Notes under the pieces: model-generated
Told to the model about the DNA's origin: nothing
The model's input: only the letters and a program-made list of their open reading frames with translations
The model's database searches: none
Position numbers and translations under genes: made by a program
Part shown: positions 14,019 through 21,868 of the stretch, piece after piece
Position numbering within the stretch: the stretch's first letter is position 1
Layout of the letters: each line of letters begins with the position of its first letter
DNA from: Gammaproteobacteria bacterium
Lineage (GTDB): Bacteria > Pseudomonadota > Gammaproteobacteria > Steroidobacterales > Steroidobacteraceae
NCBI GenBank assembly: GCA_004297335.1
Contig: SCUD01000011.1
Span: 1 to 42,146 of the forward strand
DNA: 42,146 nt
Direction: 5' to 3'

Positions 14019-16462
14019 GATGACTTCTCCGGTGTGAGGTATGAGGGCAGCCACTGCCGCGGATCGGGACCGGTCCGCGCGATGAGCCGTTGCAGCTCCT
14101 CGACGGTGCTCGCCCGACCCGAGATGACTTTCAGCTCAGCGTCGAACCCCTTGAGATCGAGTTGGCAGACCACTGAGTAGTGGCCCTGCTTGATGAGGAA
14201 CTGCCGCGAGCCGGGCTCGATCTGCTCCTTGATGAGCTTGAACTCCCGCTCCGACAGGCCGAATCCCTCGATGTACTCGGCAGCGTTGGCATCCGGATTC
14301 GGGAACAGGATCTTGGTCGGCGTCTGCTCGATGATCGTGCGGCTGATCGGGCTGTCGAGCACGTCGCTCGGGCTCTGCGTCGCGAGGCACATCACGCCGT
14401 TGAGCTTGCGCCAGGTCTTCGGGCCATCCTTGGCGAACCCCTCGAAGGACGGATCGGACAACAGCTTCCAGAACTCGTCCATCCAGCAGACGAACTTGCG
14501 ACCATCCAGCAGCTGGCGGATGACGTGGAACAGGTAGAGCGTGACCGGCGCGCGCGTCAGCGCGTTGTCGAGGAACTCGGTGACGTCGACTCCGAACAGG
14601 CTGGCCTGCGAAAGCTGCCCAACCAGCGAGTCCTCAGCGTTGTCGAACACCCAGGCGTAGTGTCCCTGCGTGCTCTCGCACCAGCGGGCAAGGCGCATGT
14701 GGATACCTTCCGATCGCGTCGCATCGGTGAACTCGATCAGTCGCGACAACCGGCGCGCGGATGCATCGAGAGCAAGCGTACCCATCAACGCTGCGTCGAG
14801 ATCTCCCTCCTCCCGGATCGTCAGCGGGACTGCGCCGCGCACTAGCGCACGCAGCCAGACCTTCAGGAACTCGATGGTCTCCGCAGTCGGTGGGAGTTGC
14901 AGTGGATTGAAGCCGGTCGGCACGCCGTTCCGGAGCGGCAGATAGGTACCACCCAGCGCCCGCGTCAGGATGTCGAGGCCGCGGTCCTTGTCGAAGATCA
15001 CCTGCGTCACACCCTGCCGGGCGAGCAGGGTCACGAGAAAGCCGATCAGCACGGACTTGCCTGAGCCTGTCGGTCCGCAGATGAACGTGTGCCCGGTGTC
15101 CTTGCGGCTACCGCCGTCGGGGTCGTGGGGATCGCTCGCGTGCAGCGAGAAGTAGTACGGAGACCGGGCACTGGTGACAAGCAGCGCCAGCGCATCTCCC
15201 CAGTGATTTCCGGTCGGGCGTCCGGCCGGAAAGTTGTGCAGCGGCGCCATCGCACAGAAGTTGCGCGAGGTGATCGGCGCCTTGCGCGGCCTCATCGGGA
15301 AGCAGGCCGGTAGCTGCGCCCAGAACGCCGCCTCCAGCGCCAGATCCTCGCGCGCAGTCGTCATGCCGGTATCGGCGAGTATCGCCCGCGCCAGCGCCAC
15401 GTCATCGTTCAGTGACTTCAGGCGCTGCTCGTTGGAGTTGCCAGCCTGTCGATCCACCAGCGGCGTCAGCACCTGCAACGCGAAGTGATGATCGCCCATC
15501 ACGAAGTCGTTGGAGGTCAGGTCATCCAGGGCGTCCTTCAGCTGCTCGGCCTGGCTCACCGCGAAGTCGCCGGCATTGGCCATCTGGTTGTACTGCCGCT
15601 GCAGCAGGCCCTGCCCCGCCGCCTTCGTCAGGAACGCGAACGACTGCGTCAGCACAAATTCGAACGGCGCCGAGAGCAGCACGTTGTACATCCCGACCGT
15701 CGTCGGCGAGGCGTACTCCTTGATGCCGAGAATCGCGCCGAATCGCGTCTGGGTCGGCAAGCGGTATTCGATGGTCTCGCTGCCAAAGATGATCCGCGTG
15801 GTCGCGAGCACTTCGTCGAGCGGTGCCGTGGGCAGTGGCACGGGCGACAGGTCCGCATTCACCAGCTGACCGAAGAACTCCAGCACACGCGAATACAGGC
15901 GTCCGCTGGACTCGTAGACGCCGAGCCGCTCGGGATCGTAGCGGGCAAGTGAGGAGCCGACCGTCTGCGCGAGCTTCTCGCAGGCATCTAGCGCGTCCGT
16001 GTGCTCCGCGAGTCGGTGCTTTCCCGCCTTGGCGCTCAGCAGCCGCGCCACCAGAGTCGGGGCCGCGCCGGCAATAGGCCGGTAGGCGACCGACAGGTAC
16101 AGCTCGTTGACCATCAAGGTCTCAGTGGACAACCGCGCCTGGTAGCGGGTTGAAAGCCGCTCGGCGAAATCGGCCGCCGCCGAGTCGTCGGGTCTCGTCG
16201 AACCAACCCGCTCGCGACGCCGGATGACATGCATCCACAGCGCGACGTTCGGCGCGGCGATGTTCCGCCACAGCACGTTCAGCCGTTCGTGCCAGTTGTT
16301 CAACACCTCGTCATCGGCGGTCTCGAAGCTCGCGCCGTCGAGCCGGAACACCTGGACGTAGTCTCCCGCCTCCGTCCGCACGACGTGCGGCGAGAGCTGG
16401 ACGCGGTACGGGATACGGAACGCCGCCGGCATCTCACGTCTCAGGGCGGTGGCGCGCTTCAT
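14015..16462 (-). CDS. virB4: VirB4 transport ATPase
   Basis: An 815-residue protein starting with ATG in a four-base overlap with virB3. The N-terminal CagE/TrbE/VirB domain covers about 1-420. Walker A is FICGPTGSGKSVLIGFL, Walker B is FVCWMDEFWKLL, and the segment VMCLATQSPSDVLDSPI follows. This is the largest and most conserved ATPase of the type IV secretion system, needed for pilus biogenesis and substrate transfer. The length agrees with the family. A C-terminal segment (REFKLIKEQIEPGSRQFLIKQGH) is also conserved among VirB4 proteins. Confidence 0.95.
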   Translation of the reverse strand: MKRATALRREMPAAFRIPYRVQLSPHVVRTEAGDYVQVFRLDGASFETADDEVLNNWHERLNVLWRNIAAPNVALWMHVIRRRERVGSTRPDDSAAADFAERLSTRYQARLSTETLMVNELYLSVAYRPIAGAAPTLVARLLSAKAGKHRLAEHTDALDACEKLAQTVGSSLARYDPERLGVYESSGRLYSRVLEFFGQLVNADLSPVPLPTAPLDEVLATTRIIFGSETIEYRLPTQTRFGAILGIKEYASPTTVGMYNVLLSAPFEFVLTQSFAFLTKAAGQGLLQRQYNQMANAGDFAVSQAEQLKDALDDLTSNDFVMGDHHFALQVLTPLVDRQAGNSNEQRLKSLNDDVALARAILADTGMTTAREDLALEAAFWAQLPACFPMRPRKAPITSRNFCAMAPLHNFPAGRPTGNHWGDALALLVTSARSPYYFSLHASDPHDPDGGSRKDTGHTFICGPTGSGKSVLIGFLVTLLARQGVTQVIFDKDRGLDILTRALGGTYLPLRNGVPTGFNPLQLPPTAETIEFLKVWLRALVRGAVPLTIREEGDLDAALMGTLALDASARRLSRLIEFTDATRSEGIHMRLARWCESTQGHYAWVFDNAEDSLVGQLSQASLFGVDVTEFLDNALTRAPVTLYLFHVIRQLLDGRKFVCWMDEFWKLLSDPSFEGFAKDGPKTWRKLNGVMCLATQSPSDVLDSPISRTIIEQTPTKILFPNPDANAAEYIEGFGLSEREFKLIKEQIEPGSRQFLIKQGHYSVVCQLDLKGFDAELKVISGRASTVEELQRLIARTGPDPRQWLPSYLTPEKSS

Positions 16463-16824
16463 GACAGCCGCACCGTCGCAATTGCCTTGCGCCGACCGTG
16501 GCGATCGGGCAGATCGAGCAGCAGTGGGCTGTAGCTAGCGCCCCTCCAGAATCGGATGCTGCTGAAGTACGCGAGGAGTCGCGTCTTGGCCCACATCAGG
16601 AGCAGGTCGAAGTAGCGGGCATCCCGCGCGCACAGCAGCATGCAGATGCCGTGGACCGGCAGCATGATCAGCAGCACCAGCAGGTTCTTCGTCAGGAGGA
16701 ACACCTCCATCGTGAAGGCTGCGTTGAGCAGCAGCGCCGCGTAGGTCACGCCGAAGCGCATCGGCGGGCGTGTCACCCCGACGAAGAGCGGATCGGCAGT
16801 GACCCCGGCATTGCGCGGTTCCAC
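16459..16824 (-). CDS. virB3: VirB3 inner-membrane protein
   Basis: A 121-residue protein with a GTG start at 16824. The N-terminal DPLFVGVTRPPMRFGVTY is a VirB3/TrbD signature. Two closely spaced membrane segments follow (YAALLLNAAFTMEVFLL and LLVLLIMLPVHGICMLL), and then CARDARYFDLLLMWAKTR. VirB3 helps pilin assembly together with VirB4, which it overlaps by four bases. It lies 12 bases after virB2. Confidence 0.9.
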   Translation of the reverse strand: MEPRNAGVTADPLFVGVTRPPMRFGVTYAALLLNAAFTMEVFLLTKNLLVLLIMLPVHGICMLLCARDARYFDLLLMWAKTRLLAYFSSIRFWRGASYSPLLLDLPDRHGRRKAIATVRLS

Positions 16825-16836
16825 GGCCGATGCTCC

Positions 16837-17145
16837 CTACACGCCGAACAGGGTCCGAATCCAGGCCACGATCTGCGGTGCGCCGAAGATCGCTGCGATG
16901 CCGATCAGTGCGCCGATGACCCAGCCCCAGGAGATCCGGCCCACGGCGGCAGCGATGGCGAGCGCGATGACGATCAGCACCGCGACGGGCGTCGCGATCG
17001 CCAGGGCAAAGGTCACCAGTGAATTGGCGCCAGTGTCGAACGGAGATGCCTGCGCGAAGGCCGCGCCAGGAGTGAGGAGTGCCGCTGCGGCGGCGAGGCG
17101 GACGATTCGTTCGTTGCCTCGGCAAGACTGGGCGCGCTGTTCCAC
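16837..17145 (-). CDS. virB2: VirB2/TrbC major pilin
   Basis: A 102-residue prepilin with a GTG start at 17145, preceded by GGAGGGG. The basic N-terminus and hydrophobic signal end at about AAFAQA. The mature part has two membrane helices (VTFALAIATPVAVLIVIALAIAAAVG and WVIGALIGIAAIFGAPQIV) joined by the short polar loop RISWG. This is the arrangement of VirB2/TrbC pilins, which form the conjugative pilus. It is the first gene of the operon, and an operator-like site (17212-17236) lies 67-91 bases upstream. Confidence 0.9.
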   Translation of the reverse strand: MEQRAQSCRGNERIVRLAAAAALLTPGAAFAQASPFDTGANSLVTFALAIATPVAVLIVIALAIAAAVGRISWGWVIGALIGIAAIFGAPQIVAWIRTLFGV

Positions 17146-17211
17146 GAGTCATCCCCTCCTTCCCCTGGGGATGTCATCGAATCACGCGCACCGAGCGGCA
17201 AAGCAGTACAG

Positions 17212-17236
17212 GTTTCCGGGGAAATCCACCTGAAAC
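17212..17236 (-). promoter_or_regulatory. Operator-like site upstream of virB2
   Basis: A 25-base imperfect inverted repeat has half-sites GTTTCCGGGG at the left and CACCTGAAAC at the right. Its 12-base core TTTCCGGGGAAA (17213-17224) is identical to one upstream of the integrase (33568-33579, opposite strand). It is positioned as a promoter operator for the virB operon and may bind the FlhD/FlhC-like pair encoded next door. Confidence 0.6.
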
Positions 17237-17273
17237 CCCGCATAACCGAGGGTTTCGGCCAGGAACTCTATTG

Positions 17274-18020
17274 TCATTCCTCCTGCGCAGCGTCCATCCT
17301 AGTCTCAGAAATCAACGGGATGGGGGCGCCACCAGCAGGTTGGGCATGGATCAGCTCTCCGCAGAAATGCAGCTTCGCCTCGCGTCGGAGCGCCTCCAGT
17401 GCGGCGTCGTCCGGCTCTCGTGCTGCCAGCAGGAGATCGCGCCACAAGCGCGGATGGTTGTCCCAGCGCAGGCGCAGGGATTTCGCACTCTCGACTGCGA
17501 GTGTGCGCACCTGCTGCATGGTCAGGGTGGCGATGCAATCGGCCACGGATGGCGGCATCGCGAAGATCATCGAGGCCACGCTGCGATCCTCGCGGGCCAC
17601 CTGCCAGCCGAACATCAGGGTCTCGAGTGCGAGCCAGTCCCAGCGTGTCGTGGGCGCTGCGCCGTTGACGTGACTGCGCGCATGCGCGCCGTTGCCCACG
17701 GCCATACGCCACCACGCCACGTCGCCGAATCTCAGGTCGACGATCACGAACGGAAAGAGCGACAGGCGTTGTCGCGCGACCGGATCGAGGTGGCGCCAGA
17801 GGTCCCGGTACGAGCCGACGACCGGGAACGGATGGCCCGTCGCGCCGTCGAGCGAAAGCTCCCAGCAGAGTTCGATGAACTGCTGGTTCAGTTGATGGGC
17901 CAGGCCGATCGACCGGGCACCCTTCCATTTGTGTTGCGAGAGCTGCTGACCGTCCGCCCCCTCTCCGTCGCCAGAATCTTTCGTGCGCACCGTCGCCAGA
18001 TCTCCCACACAAAATGGCAT
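17274..18020 (-). CDS. FlhD-like regulator with an extra N-terminal domain (SetD-like)
   Basis: A 248-residue protein with ATG at 18020. Residues about 130-200 line up with FlhD: EDRSVASMIFAMPPSVADCI, then ATLTMQQVRTLAVESAKSLR and LRWDNH, compared from memory with DKASAMFRLGINEEMATTLG, ALTLPQMVKLAETNQLVC and FRFDSH of E. coli FlhD. FlhD is only about 116 residues, so the first half (LNQQFIELCWELS...YRDLWRHLDPVARQRLSLFPF) is an additional domain I do not recognise. The gene is divergent from an flhC-like gene with a shared operator-like site between them. In SXT-type ICEs the FlhDC homologues SetD and SetC activate transfer and excision; a similar role is inferred here. Confidence 0.65.
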   Translation of the reverse strand: MPFCVGDLATVRTKDSGDGEGADGQQLSQHKWKGARSIGLAHQLNQQFIELCWELSLDGATGHPFPVVGSYRDLWRHLDPVARQRLSLFPFVIVDLRFGDVAWWRMAVGNGAHARSHVNGAAPTTRWDWLALETLMFGWQVAREDRSVASMIFAMPPSVADCIATLTMQQVRTLAVESAKSLRLRWDNHPRLWRDLLLAAREPDDAALEALRREAKLHFCGELIHAQPAGGAPIPLISETRMDAAQEE

Positions 18021-18053
18021 TGTTGGGAGCCGTCACGGCGGAAACGCCCTCAG

Positions 18054-18079
18054 GTTTCTGGGGCATTTATGGCAGAAAC
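18054..18079 (+). promoter_or_regulatory. Operator-like site between flhD-like and flhC-like genes
   Basis: A perfect seven-base inverted repeat, GTTTCTG (18054-18060) and CAGAAAC (18073-18079), is separated by 12 bases. The right part ATGGCAGAAAC is identical over 11 bases to the site upstream of the integrase. It lies 34-59 bases before the flhD-like start and 17-42 bases before the flhC-like start. Autoregulation of the pair is therefore likely. Confidence 0.6.
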
Positions 18080-18095
18080 TTCAGCAGGTTGACCT

Positions 18096-18644
18096 ATGGA
18101 CACCACCAGCGGCGACGCGCGGTTCGACCGCTACTACCGGAGGATTCAATTGGGCCTGCGGCTCTTGTCGCACGGTGCCCGTGCGCAGACCGCTTGTGAT
18201 TGGAGCGGACTCACGCCTGACCGGCTCATCACGCTCAAGCGCCGCTGGCTCCCCGATGCCGGCGACGGATTCCGCGGACCTGCACCGACTTCCTTTCAAC
18301 CGTTCTTCCGCTCCTCCGTGCGTCTCAGTCATGCGACCGTCTTCACCAGCATTCATCAGGCGCTGTGCCAACGCGCCATGTCGCATGGCAAGTCGTGGGA
18401 CCTTCAGCCGGGGCTGGAGAACGGCGAGCGGCTGTGCACCGCCTACGAAATCTTCCGCGAGTGGGAGCCATCCGCGGACATGGAATTCGACCAGGCCGCT
18501 TTGCTGGCGCGGGGCGCGGCGAGTTCTGAGGACATCGAGTTGTTCCGATGCCTCCACTGCCAGAGCGCCATGCTGATCGACAAATGGGCGCGGCGACGCG
18601 AAGTCTGTTCGGGTTGCCGGGGTCGACGCTCTGCTAGTCCCTGA
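18096..18644 (+). CDS. FlhC-like transcriptional activator (SetC-like)
   Basis: A 182-residue protein. The N-terminal part (RRIQLGLRLLSHGARAQ, then LTPDRLITLKRR) matches the FlhC pattern (IQLAMELITLGARLQ, LSRGRLIKLYKE). A middle segment FRGPAPTSFQPFFRSS...SHATVF fits the FlhC region beginning PKGMLPFS. The C-terminus has the four zinc cysteines as CLHC...CSGC. The length is close to FlhC (about 190 residues). FlhC-type proteins act with FlhD-type partners as a DNA-binding activator, and on ICEs the homologue SetC drives transfer genes. The divergent FlhD-domain gene supplies the expected partner. The 3' end overlaps the convergent small membrane gene by 11 bases. Confidence 0.78.
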   Translation: MDTTSGDARFDRYYRRIQLGLRLLSHGARAQTACDWSGLTPDRLITLKRRWLPDAGDGFRGPAPTSFQPFFRSSVRLSHATVFTSIHQALCQRAMSHGKSWDLQPGLENGERLCTAYEIFREWEPSADMEFDQAALLARGAASSEDIELFRCLHCQSAMLIDKWARRREVCSGCRGRRSASP

Positions 18645-18906
18645 CGAGCACCATCAACGCGAGGTGGTGCAGGGCGGCGAACAGTCCGAACCCCAGCGCC
18701 ATGCCGGCGATCTGCAGGAACGGGAAGCGCGGACCCACGGCGGAAAACTCAAAGGCGACTGCCGCCACCAGGCCGAAGACCAGCACGAAGGCGCAGACGG
18801 CGTCCACGACCGGCTTCAGCAGCAGCAGGCCGGCAATCAGCGGGAAAGACACCACTTTCCAAGTCATTCGGGCCGATGCGCCCAGGGCGGGATGAATCTG
18901 CGCCAT
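18634..18906 (-). CDS. Small integral membrane protein
   Basis: A 90-residue protein with ATG at 18906 and a strong AGGAGG site immediately upstream, which argues that it is a real gene. There are two or three hydrophobic segments: VVSFPLIAGLLLLKPVVDAVCAFVLVFG and AGMALGFGLFAALHHLALMVL. I do not recognise the family. It is divergent from the AbiE operon, and the palindrome at 18938-18956 lies between them, so the two could share control. It could serve the transfer apparatus or exclusion, but nothing in the sequence decides this. Confidence 0.6.
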   Translation of the reverse strand: MAQIHPALGASARMTWKVVSFPLIAGLLLLKPVVDAVCAFVLVFGLVAAVAFEFSAVGPRFPFLQIAGMALGFGLFAALHHLALMVLVRD

Positions 18907-18937
18907 GCCTGCCTCCTGGTTCGAATACCACGCAAAA

Positions 18938-19027
18938 TAGTCACTAATAGTGACTATAAATCACATTCCATAAACCTCGACTTGTCAATGGTTTACGGAA
19001 TGCCTATTTTAGTCACCATGGGTGACT
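18938..19027 (+). promoter_or_regulatory. AbiE promoter with three inverted repeats
   Basis: Three inverted repeats lie in an AT-rich stretch. TAGTCACTA/TAGTGACTA (18938-18956) is perfect around one base. ATTCCATAAACC/GGTTTACGGAAT (18965-19001) has 12-base arms with one mismatch. AGTCACC/GGTGACT (19011-19027) spans the ATG at 19018. The first and third share the TAGTCAC/GTGACT core. AbiEi antitoxins repress their own operon by binding inverted repeats, so these are the probable operators. Confidence 0.65.
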
Positions 19028-19839
19028 CAAAGAACGAAAAGTTAAACCGGCTTCTGGAGATCCTCGGGGACACTACCCTGGCCTCTAGCCGGTGGCTGCG
19101 CGCCCACGGTTACCCGAGCAACCTGGTCGCCCGCTACATGGCGGGCGGCTGGCTGCAGTCCCCCACGCGTGGAGTCTACCTCCGCAAGGGCGGCAAACCG
19201 ACCTGGGAGGGCCTCCTGCGAGCCCTACAGCGCCTGGAGCAGCTGCCCCTCCACGTCGGCGGCCGATTCGCGCTGGCCCGCCAGGGCCATGAGCACTACC
19301 TGCGCCTCGGCGAGTCCGCGACCCTGACCCTGTATGGCCCGGCGAAGCTGCCGGCCTGGGCCACCAAGCTGCCGCTCCGCGAGCGCGTGCAGGCATGCGG
19401 CAAAGGGCCGTTCGACTGGCCGGCGCTCTCGTTCGGCGCTGACACGCTTGATGGAACCTTGAATGCGCAGGGACTGGAACGTACGTCGGAGGACACGGGC
19501 GCGGCCGGCGTGGTGCTCTCCACTCCCGAGCGGGCAATACTCGAACTGTGCGACGAGACACCAGACAGCGCGCTGGTGCACGAAGTGAATGCCCTGATGC
19601 AGGGACTCGCGACGCTACGGCCGCAGCTCGTCAGCGCATTGCTGGAGCATTGCGGCAGCGTCAAGGCAAAGCGGCTGTTCCTCGCCCTCGCCGATCGGCA
19701 TCGTCACGCGTGGCTTGCGCATGTGACCTTGCAGAACGTGGATCTCGGCAGCGGCAAACGCGTCCTCGTCCCGGGCGGCAAGCTGAACGCCAAATATCAG
19801 ATAACGCTGCCCGCCGATCTCGATGAACAACTGGGATAA
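19018..19839 (+). CDS. abiEi: AbiEi-type antitoxin and autorepressor
   Basis: A 273-residue protein from the ATG at 19018; an in-frame ATG at 19000 is an alternative. The N-terminal winged-helix part (SSRWLRAHGYPSNLVARYMAGGWLQSPTRGVYL) is typical of AbiEi. The middle and C-terminal parts contain LSTPERAILELCDE, characteristic of the AbiEi C-terminal antitoxin domain. In the type IV toxin-antitoxin system AbiE, this protein represses transcription and neutralises the AbiEii toxin without direct binding. It overlaps the toxin gene by 17 bases. The system stabilises mobile elements and can abort phage infection. Confidence 0.85.
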   Translation: MGDSKNEKLNRLLEILGDTTLASSRWLRAHGYPSNLVARYMAGGWLQSPTRGVYLRKGGKPTWEGLLRALQRLEQLPLHVGGRFALARQGHEHYLRLGESATLTLYGPAKLPAWATKLPLRERVQACGKGPFDWPALSFGADTLDGTLNAQGLERTSEDTGAAGVVLSTPERAILELCDETPDSALVHEVNALMQGLATLRPQLVSALLEHCGSVKAKRLFLALADRHRHAWLAHVTLQNVDLGSGKRVLVPGGKLNAKYQITLPADLDEQLG

Positions 19840-20755
19840 CCGCTACGCCGAGCGCGTGAAGCTGCTGGTCGAGATTCTGCCGACGCTGGCGAAGGAGCAG
19901 CGCTTCGCGCTGAAGGGCGGAACGGCGATCAACCTATTCGAGCATGATCTGCCGCGCCTCTCCGTCGATATCGATCTGACCTGGCTACCCGTCGGTGATT
20001 TCGCGAGCGATGTGCGCGATATCACCGCGGCGCTGGAAGGCATTGGGGAGCAACTACGCTCCGGGCCGTTGCGACTGCAGGTACAGACCAGCGGAACCGA
20101 AGCGACGGGCGTCCATCGCCTGATCGCAAGCCGTAACCGCGCGCGCGTGCAGATCGAGACGACGCCGGTGATGCGGGGCACTGTCCATCCCGTTAGGACC
20201 ATGCGCGTACGCCCAGGCGTCGAAGAGAACTTCGGATTCGCAGAAATGCAGGTGCTCGACTTCGCGGACCTCTACGCCGGCAAGCTCTCCGCCGCGCTGT
20301 CCCGCCAGCATCCCCGCGACCTGTTCGATTTGCAGCCACTACTCAACGAAGGTCGACTTGATGAACGGCTGTGGCGAACGTTCCTGGTGTATCTCACCTG
20401 CAGTTCGAAGCCAGCTGCAGAAATGCTCTCGCCGCAGATGCCGCGCGATTTCGACGAAATGTTCGCGGCACATTTTCAGGGCATGACTGCCGTGCCCGTC
20501 ACCGCCTCCTCGCTGCTCGAAGTACACGCACGACTCCTGCGGCGCATCCTGGAATTGCTTGATGCGCCCTCCCGCGCGTTCCTCGACTCCGTTGAGCGCG
20601 AAGCGCCGGACTTCAGCCTCATCGAACTCCCGCATGCCGCTGACTTGCCCGGCATTCGTCGCAAGCTAACAAACCTGGGTCAACGCTCCGCCGCGAAGCG
20701 CTCTGCCGACTACGAGCAGTTCACGGCATTTCTCGCCGCTCGTCCTAGACCGTGA
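19823..20755 (+). CDS. abiEii: AbiEii/AbiGii nucleotidyltransferase toxin
   Basis: A 310-residue protein starting within the end of abiEi. The nucleotidyltransferase motif is intact: LKGGTAINLFEHDLPRLSVDIDLTW near residues 30-55, with the GG and paired Asp residues that bind GTP and metal. Motif AGKLSAALSRQHPRDLFDL near 155-175 supplies the conserved Lys and Asp-Asp region of the family. The toxin is thought to transfer nucleotides to tRNA or other targets and halt growth. The length fits the family. The pair appears complete, so it should be functional. Confidence 0.87.
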   Translation: MNNWDNRYAERVKLLVEILPTLAKEQRFALKGGTAINLFEHDLPRLSVDIDLTWLPVGDFASDVRDITAALEGIGEQLRSGPLRLQVQTSGTEATGVHRLIASRNRARVQIETTPVMRGTVHPVRTMRVRPGVEENFGFAEMQVLDFADLYAGKLSAALSRQHPRDLFDLQPLLNEGRLDERLWRTFLVYLTCSSKPAAEMLSPQMPRDFDEMFAAHFQGMTAVPVTASSLLEVHARLLRRILELLDAPSRAFLDSVEREAPDFSLIELPHAADLPGIRRKLTNLGQRSAAKRSADYEQFTAFLAARPRP

Positions 20756-20921
20756 GTCGCAGAGTTTCTCAGGTACTTCACCGGAAAACCTCGAACGAAC
20801 TCCGAGCCCGTCGTGCATAGCGGCGGCGTTTGGTCTATCTCTTCCCGGAATCCGTGCGCTGCTTTTCGCGTCTCGCCTGCGCATTCTTGTCCCCATCACG
20901 TCACGTAGATGAGGCAAGAGC

Positions 20922-21341
20922 ATGGATACCCGATCAACCAGTGAAAGCTCCGCTGTCGCCCCAACAATCATTCGCACGTCGCAGCACCTTCGCCTACCTC
21001 GGTGGGTCAACGAACCGCTTCCGGACCTGCGCGCGATACTTAGCGCCAGCGAGATCTCGCGCCTGACCCGCCGCCCGCGCTGGCTGCTTCTCGGCCTCGC
21101 GGTCCTCGGACGATTCCCGAAGCAGCGCACTCACTGTGGAAAGCCGGTCGGCTGGCATCGGGCCGACGTTCTCGACTGGCTGACCCAAAACATGGCTACC
21201 GAACCGGACCGTCGTGTCGAGACACGCCAATCTCGCCACCCCAGACCCATACAGGCTTGCCTCCCGCTGGACTCGCGGGCGACCGAAGAGAGAGTCGCTC
21301 AGTCGCAGATACGCCGTTCGACCGGAGGAGGTCGCCAATGA
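20922..21341 (+). CDS. AlpA-like helix-turn-helix protein
   Basis: A 139-residue protein with GAGG upstream of the ATG. The middle segment DLRAILSASEISRLTRRPRW...GRFPKQRTHCGKPVGWHRADVLDWLT resembles the AlpA/MerR-like winged-helix found in excisionases and prophage regulators, where a W-x-x-x-D-V-x-x-W-L ending is usual. The N- and C-terminal tails are not recognised. It overlaps the next AlpA-like gene by ATGA, so the two are cotranslated. AlpA proteins control integrase expression or act as recombination directionality factors. A weak match to the operator-like motif lies at 20764-20789. Confidence 0.6.
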   Translation: MDTRSTSESSAVAPTIIRTSQHLRLPRWVNEPLPDLRAILSASEISRLTRRPRWLLLGLAVLGRFPKQRTHCGKPVGWHRADVLDWLTQNMATEPDRRVETRQSRHPRPIQACLPLDSRATEERVAQSQIRRSTGGGRQ

Positions 21342-21637
21342 CTTCGGAGGCGCAACACCCTGTCGTCGAGGATCGGACATGCCAACGCGCCGTGCGCCGC
21401 CGCGAACTGCGGAAAATCGTGCCGCTTGCGGATACCACGATCTACGAGTTGGAGCGGCGTGGAGAGTTCCCGCGGCGTTTCTATCTAACGTCAAAGTGCG
21501 TCGTCTGGGACTTGGATGAAATCGAGCGATGGCTAACCAGTCGGCGCGAAGCTTGCCTGGCGGCCCAGAACCGTCGTGCGCCCAGCCCCGATGTCCGCCT
21601 CCGGAAACTTAGGCCGGTCGGCGCATCGAGCCGTTAG
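21338..21637 (+). CDS. alpA: AlpA-family regulator or excisionase
   Basis: A 99-residue protein with a GGAGGAGG site and ATG overlapping the upstream stop. It has the AlpA pattern: RRRELRKIVPLADTTIYELERRGEFPRRFYLTSKCVVWDLDEIERWLTSR, a winged helix ending in W-x-x-x-E-I-x-x-W. AlpA homologues bind near the integrase promoter or att sites of P4-type islands. The P4-type integrase at 32220-33476 is the natural partner, although it lies 11 kb away behind the cargo operon. Two AlpA-like proteins in tandem is uncommon. The family call is firm; which of the two is the directionality factor is open. Confidence 0.78.
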   Translation: MTSEAQHPVVEDRTCQRAVRRRELRKIVPLADTTIYELERRGEFPRRFYLTSKCVVWDLDEIERWLTSRREACLAAQNRRAPSPDVRLRKLRPVGASSR

Positions 21638-21868
21638 CCGCTATCCACCGAACACCGGACCTGAAGTGTGTCATCCAGACTCACAGAGCGTCCGCTGTCA
21701 TCGAGCACTTCGTGGCAAGGTAAGGCATCAGTCGGCGCGTATCGTGTCCTTCGCAGCTGACGTCCACGCTCGTGGTGTACGAGGACGTTGCTGATCCGCG
21801 TTGAGCGGCTCGAGGACCCAAGGCCCGCGCGACGGTCAACGCGGAGTCCTCTCGTGAAGATCCAGGTC

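Noticed and set aside
18461-18470. GAGTGGGAG inside the flhC-like gene as another guaA att core
   Set aside because: Only nine bases match and they encode ordinary Glu-Trp-Glu; the flanks do not resemble the guaA end.
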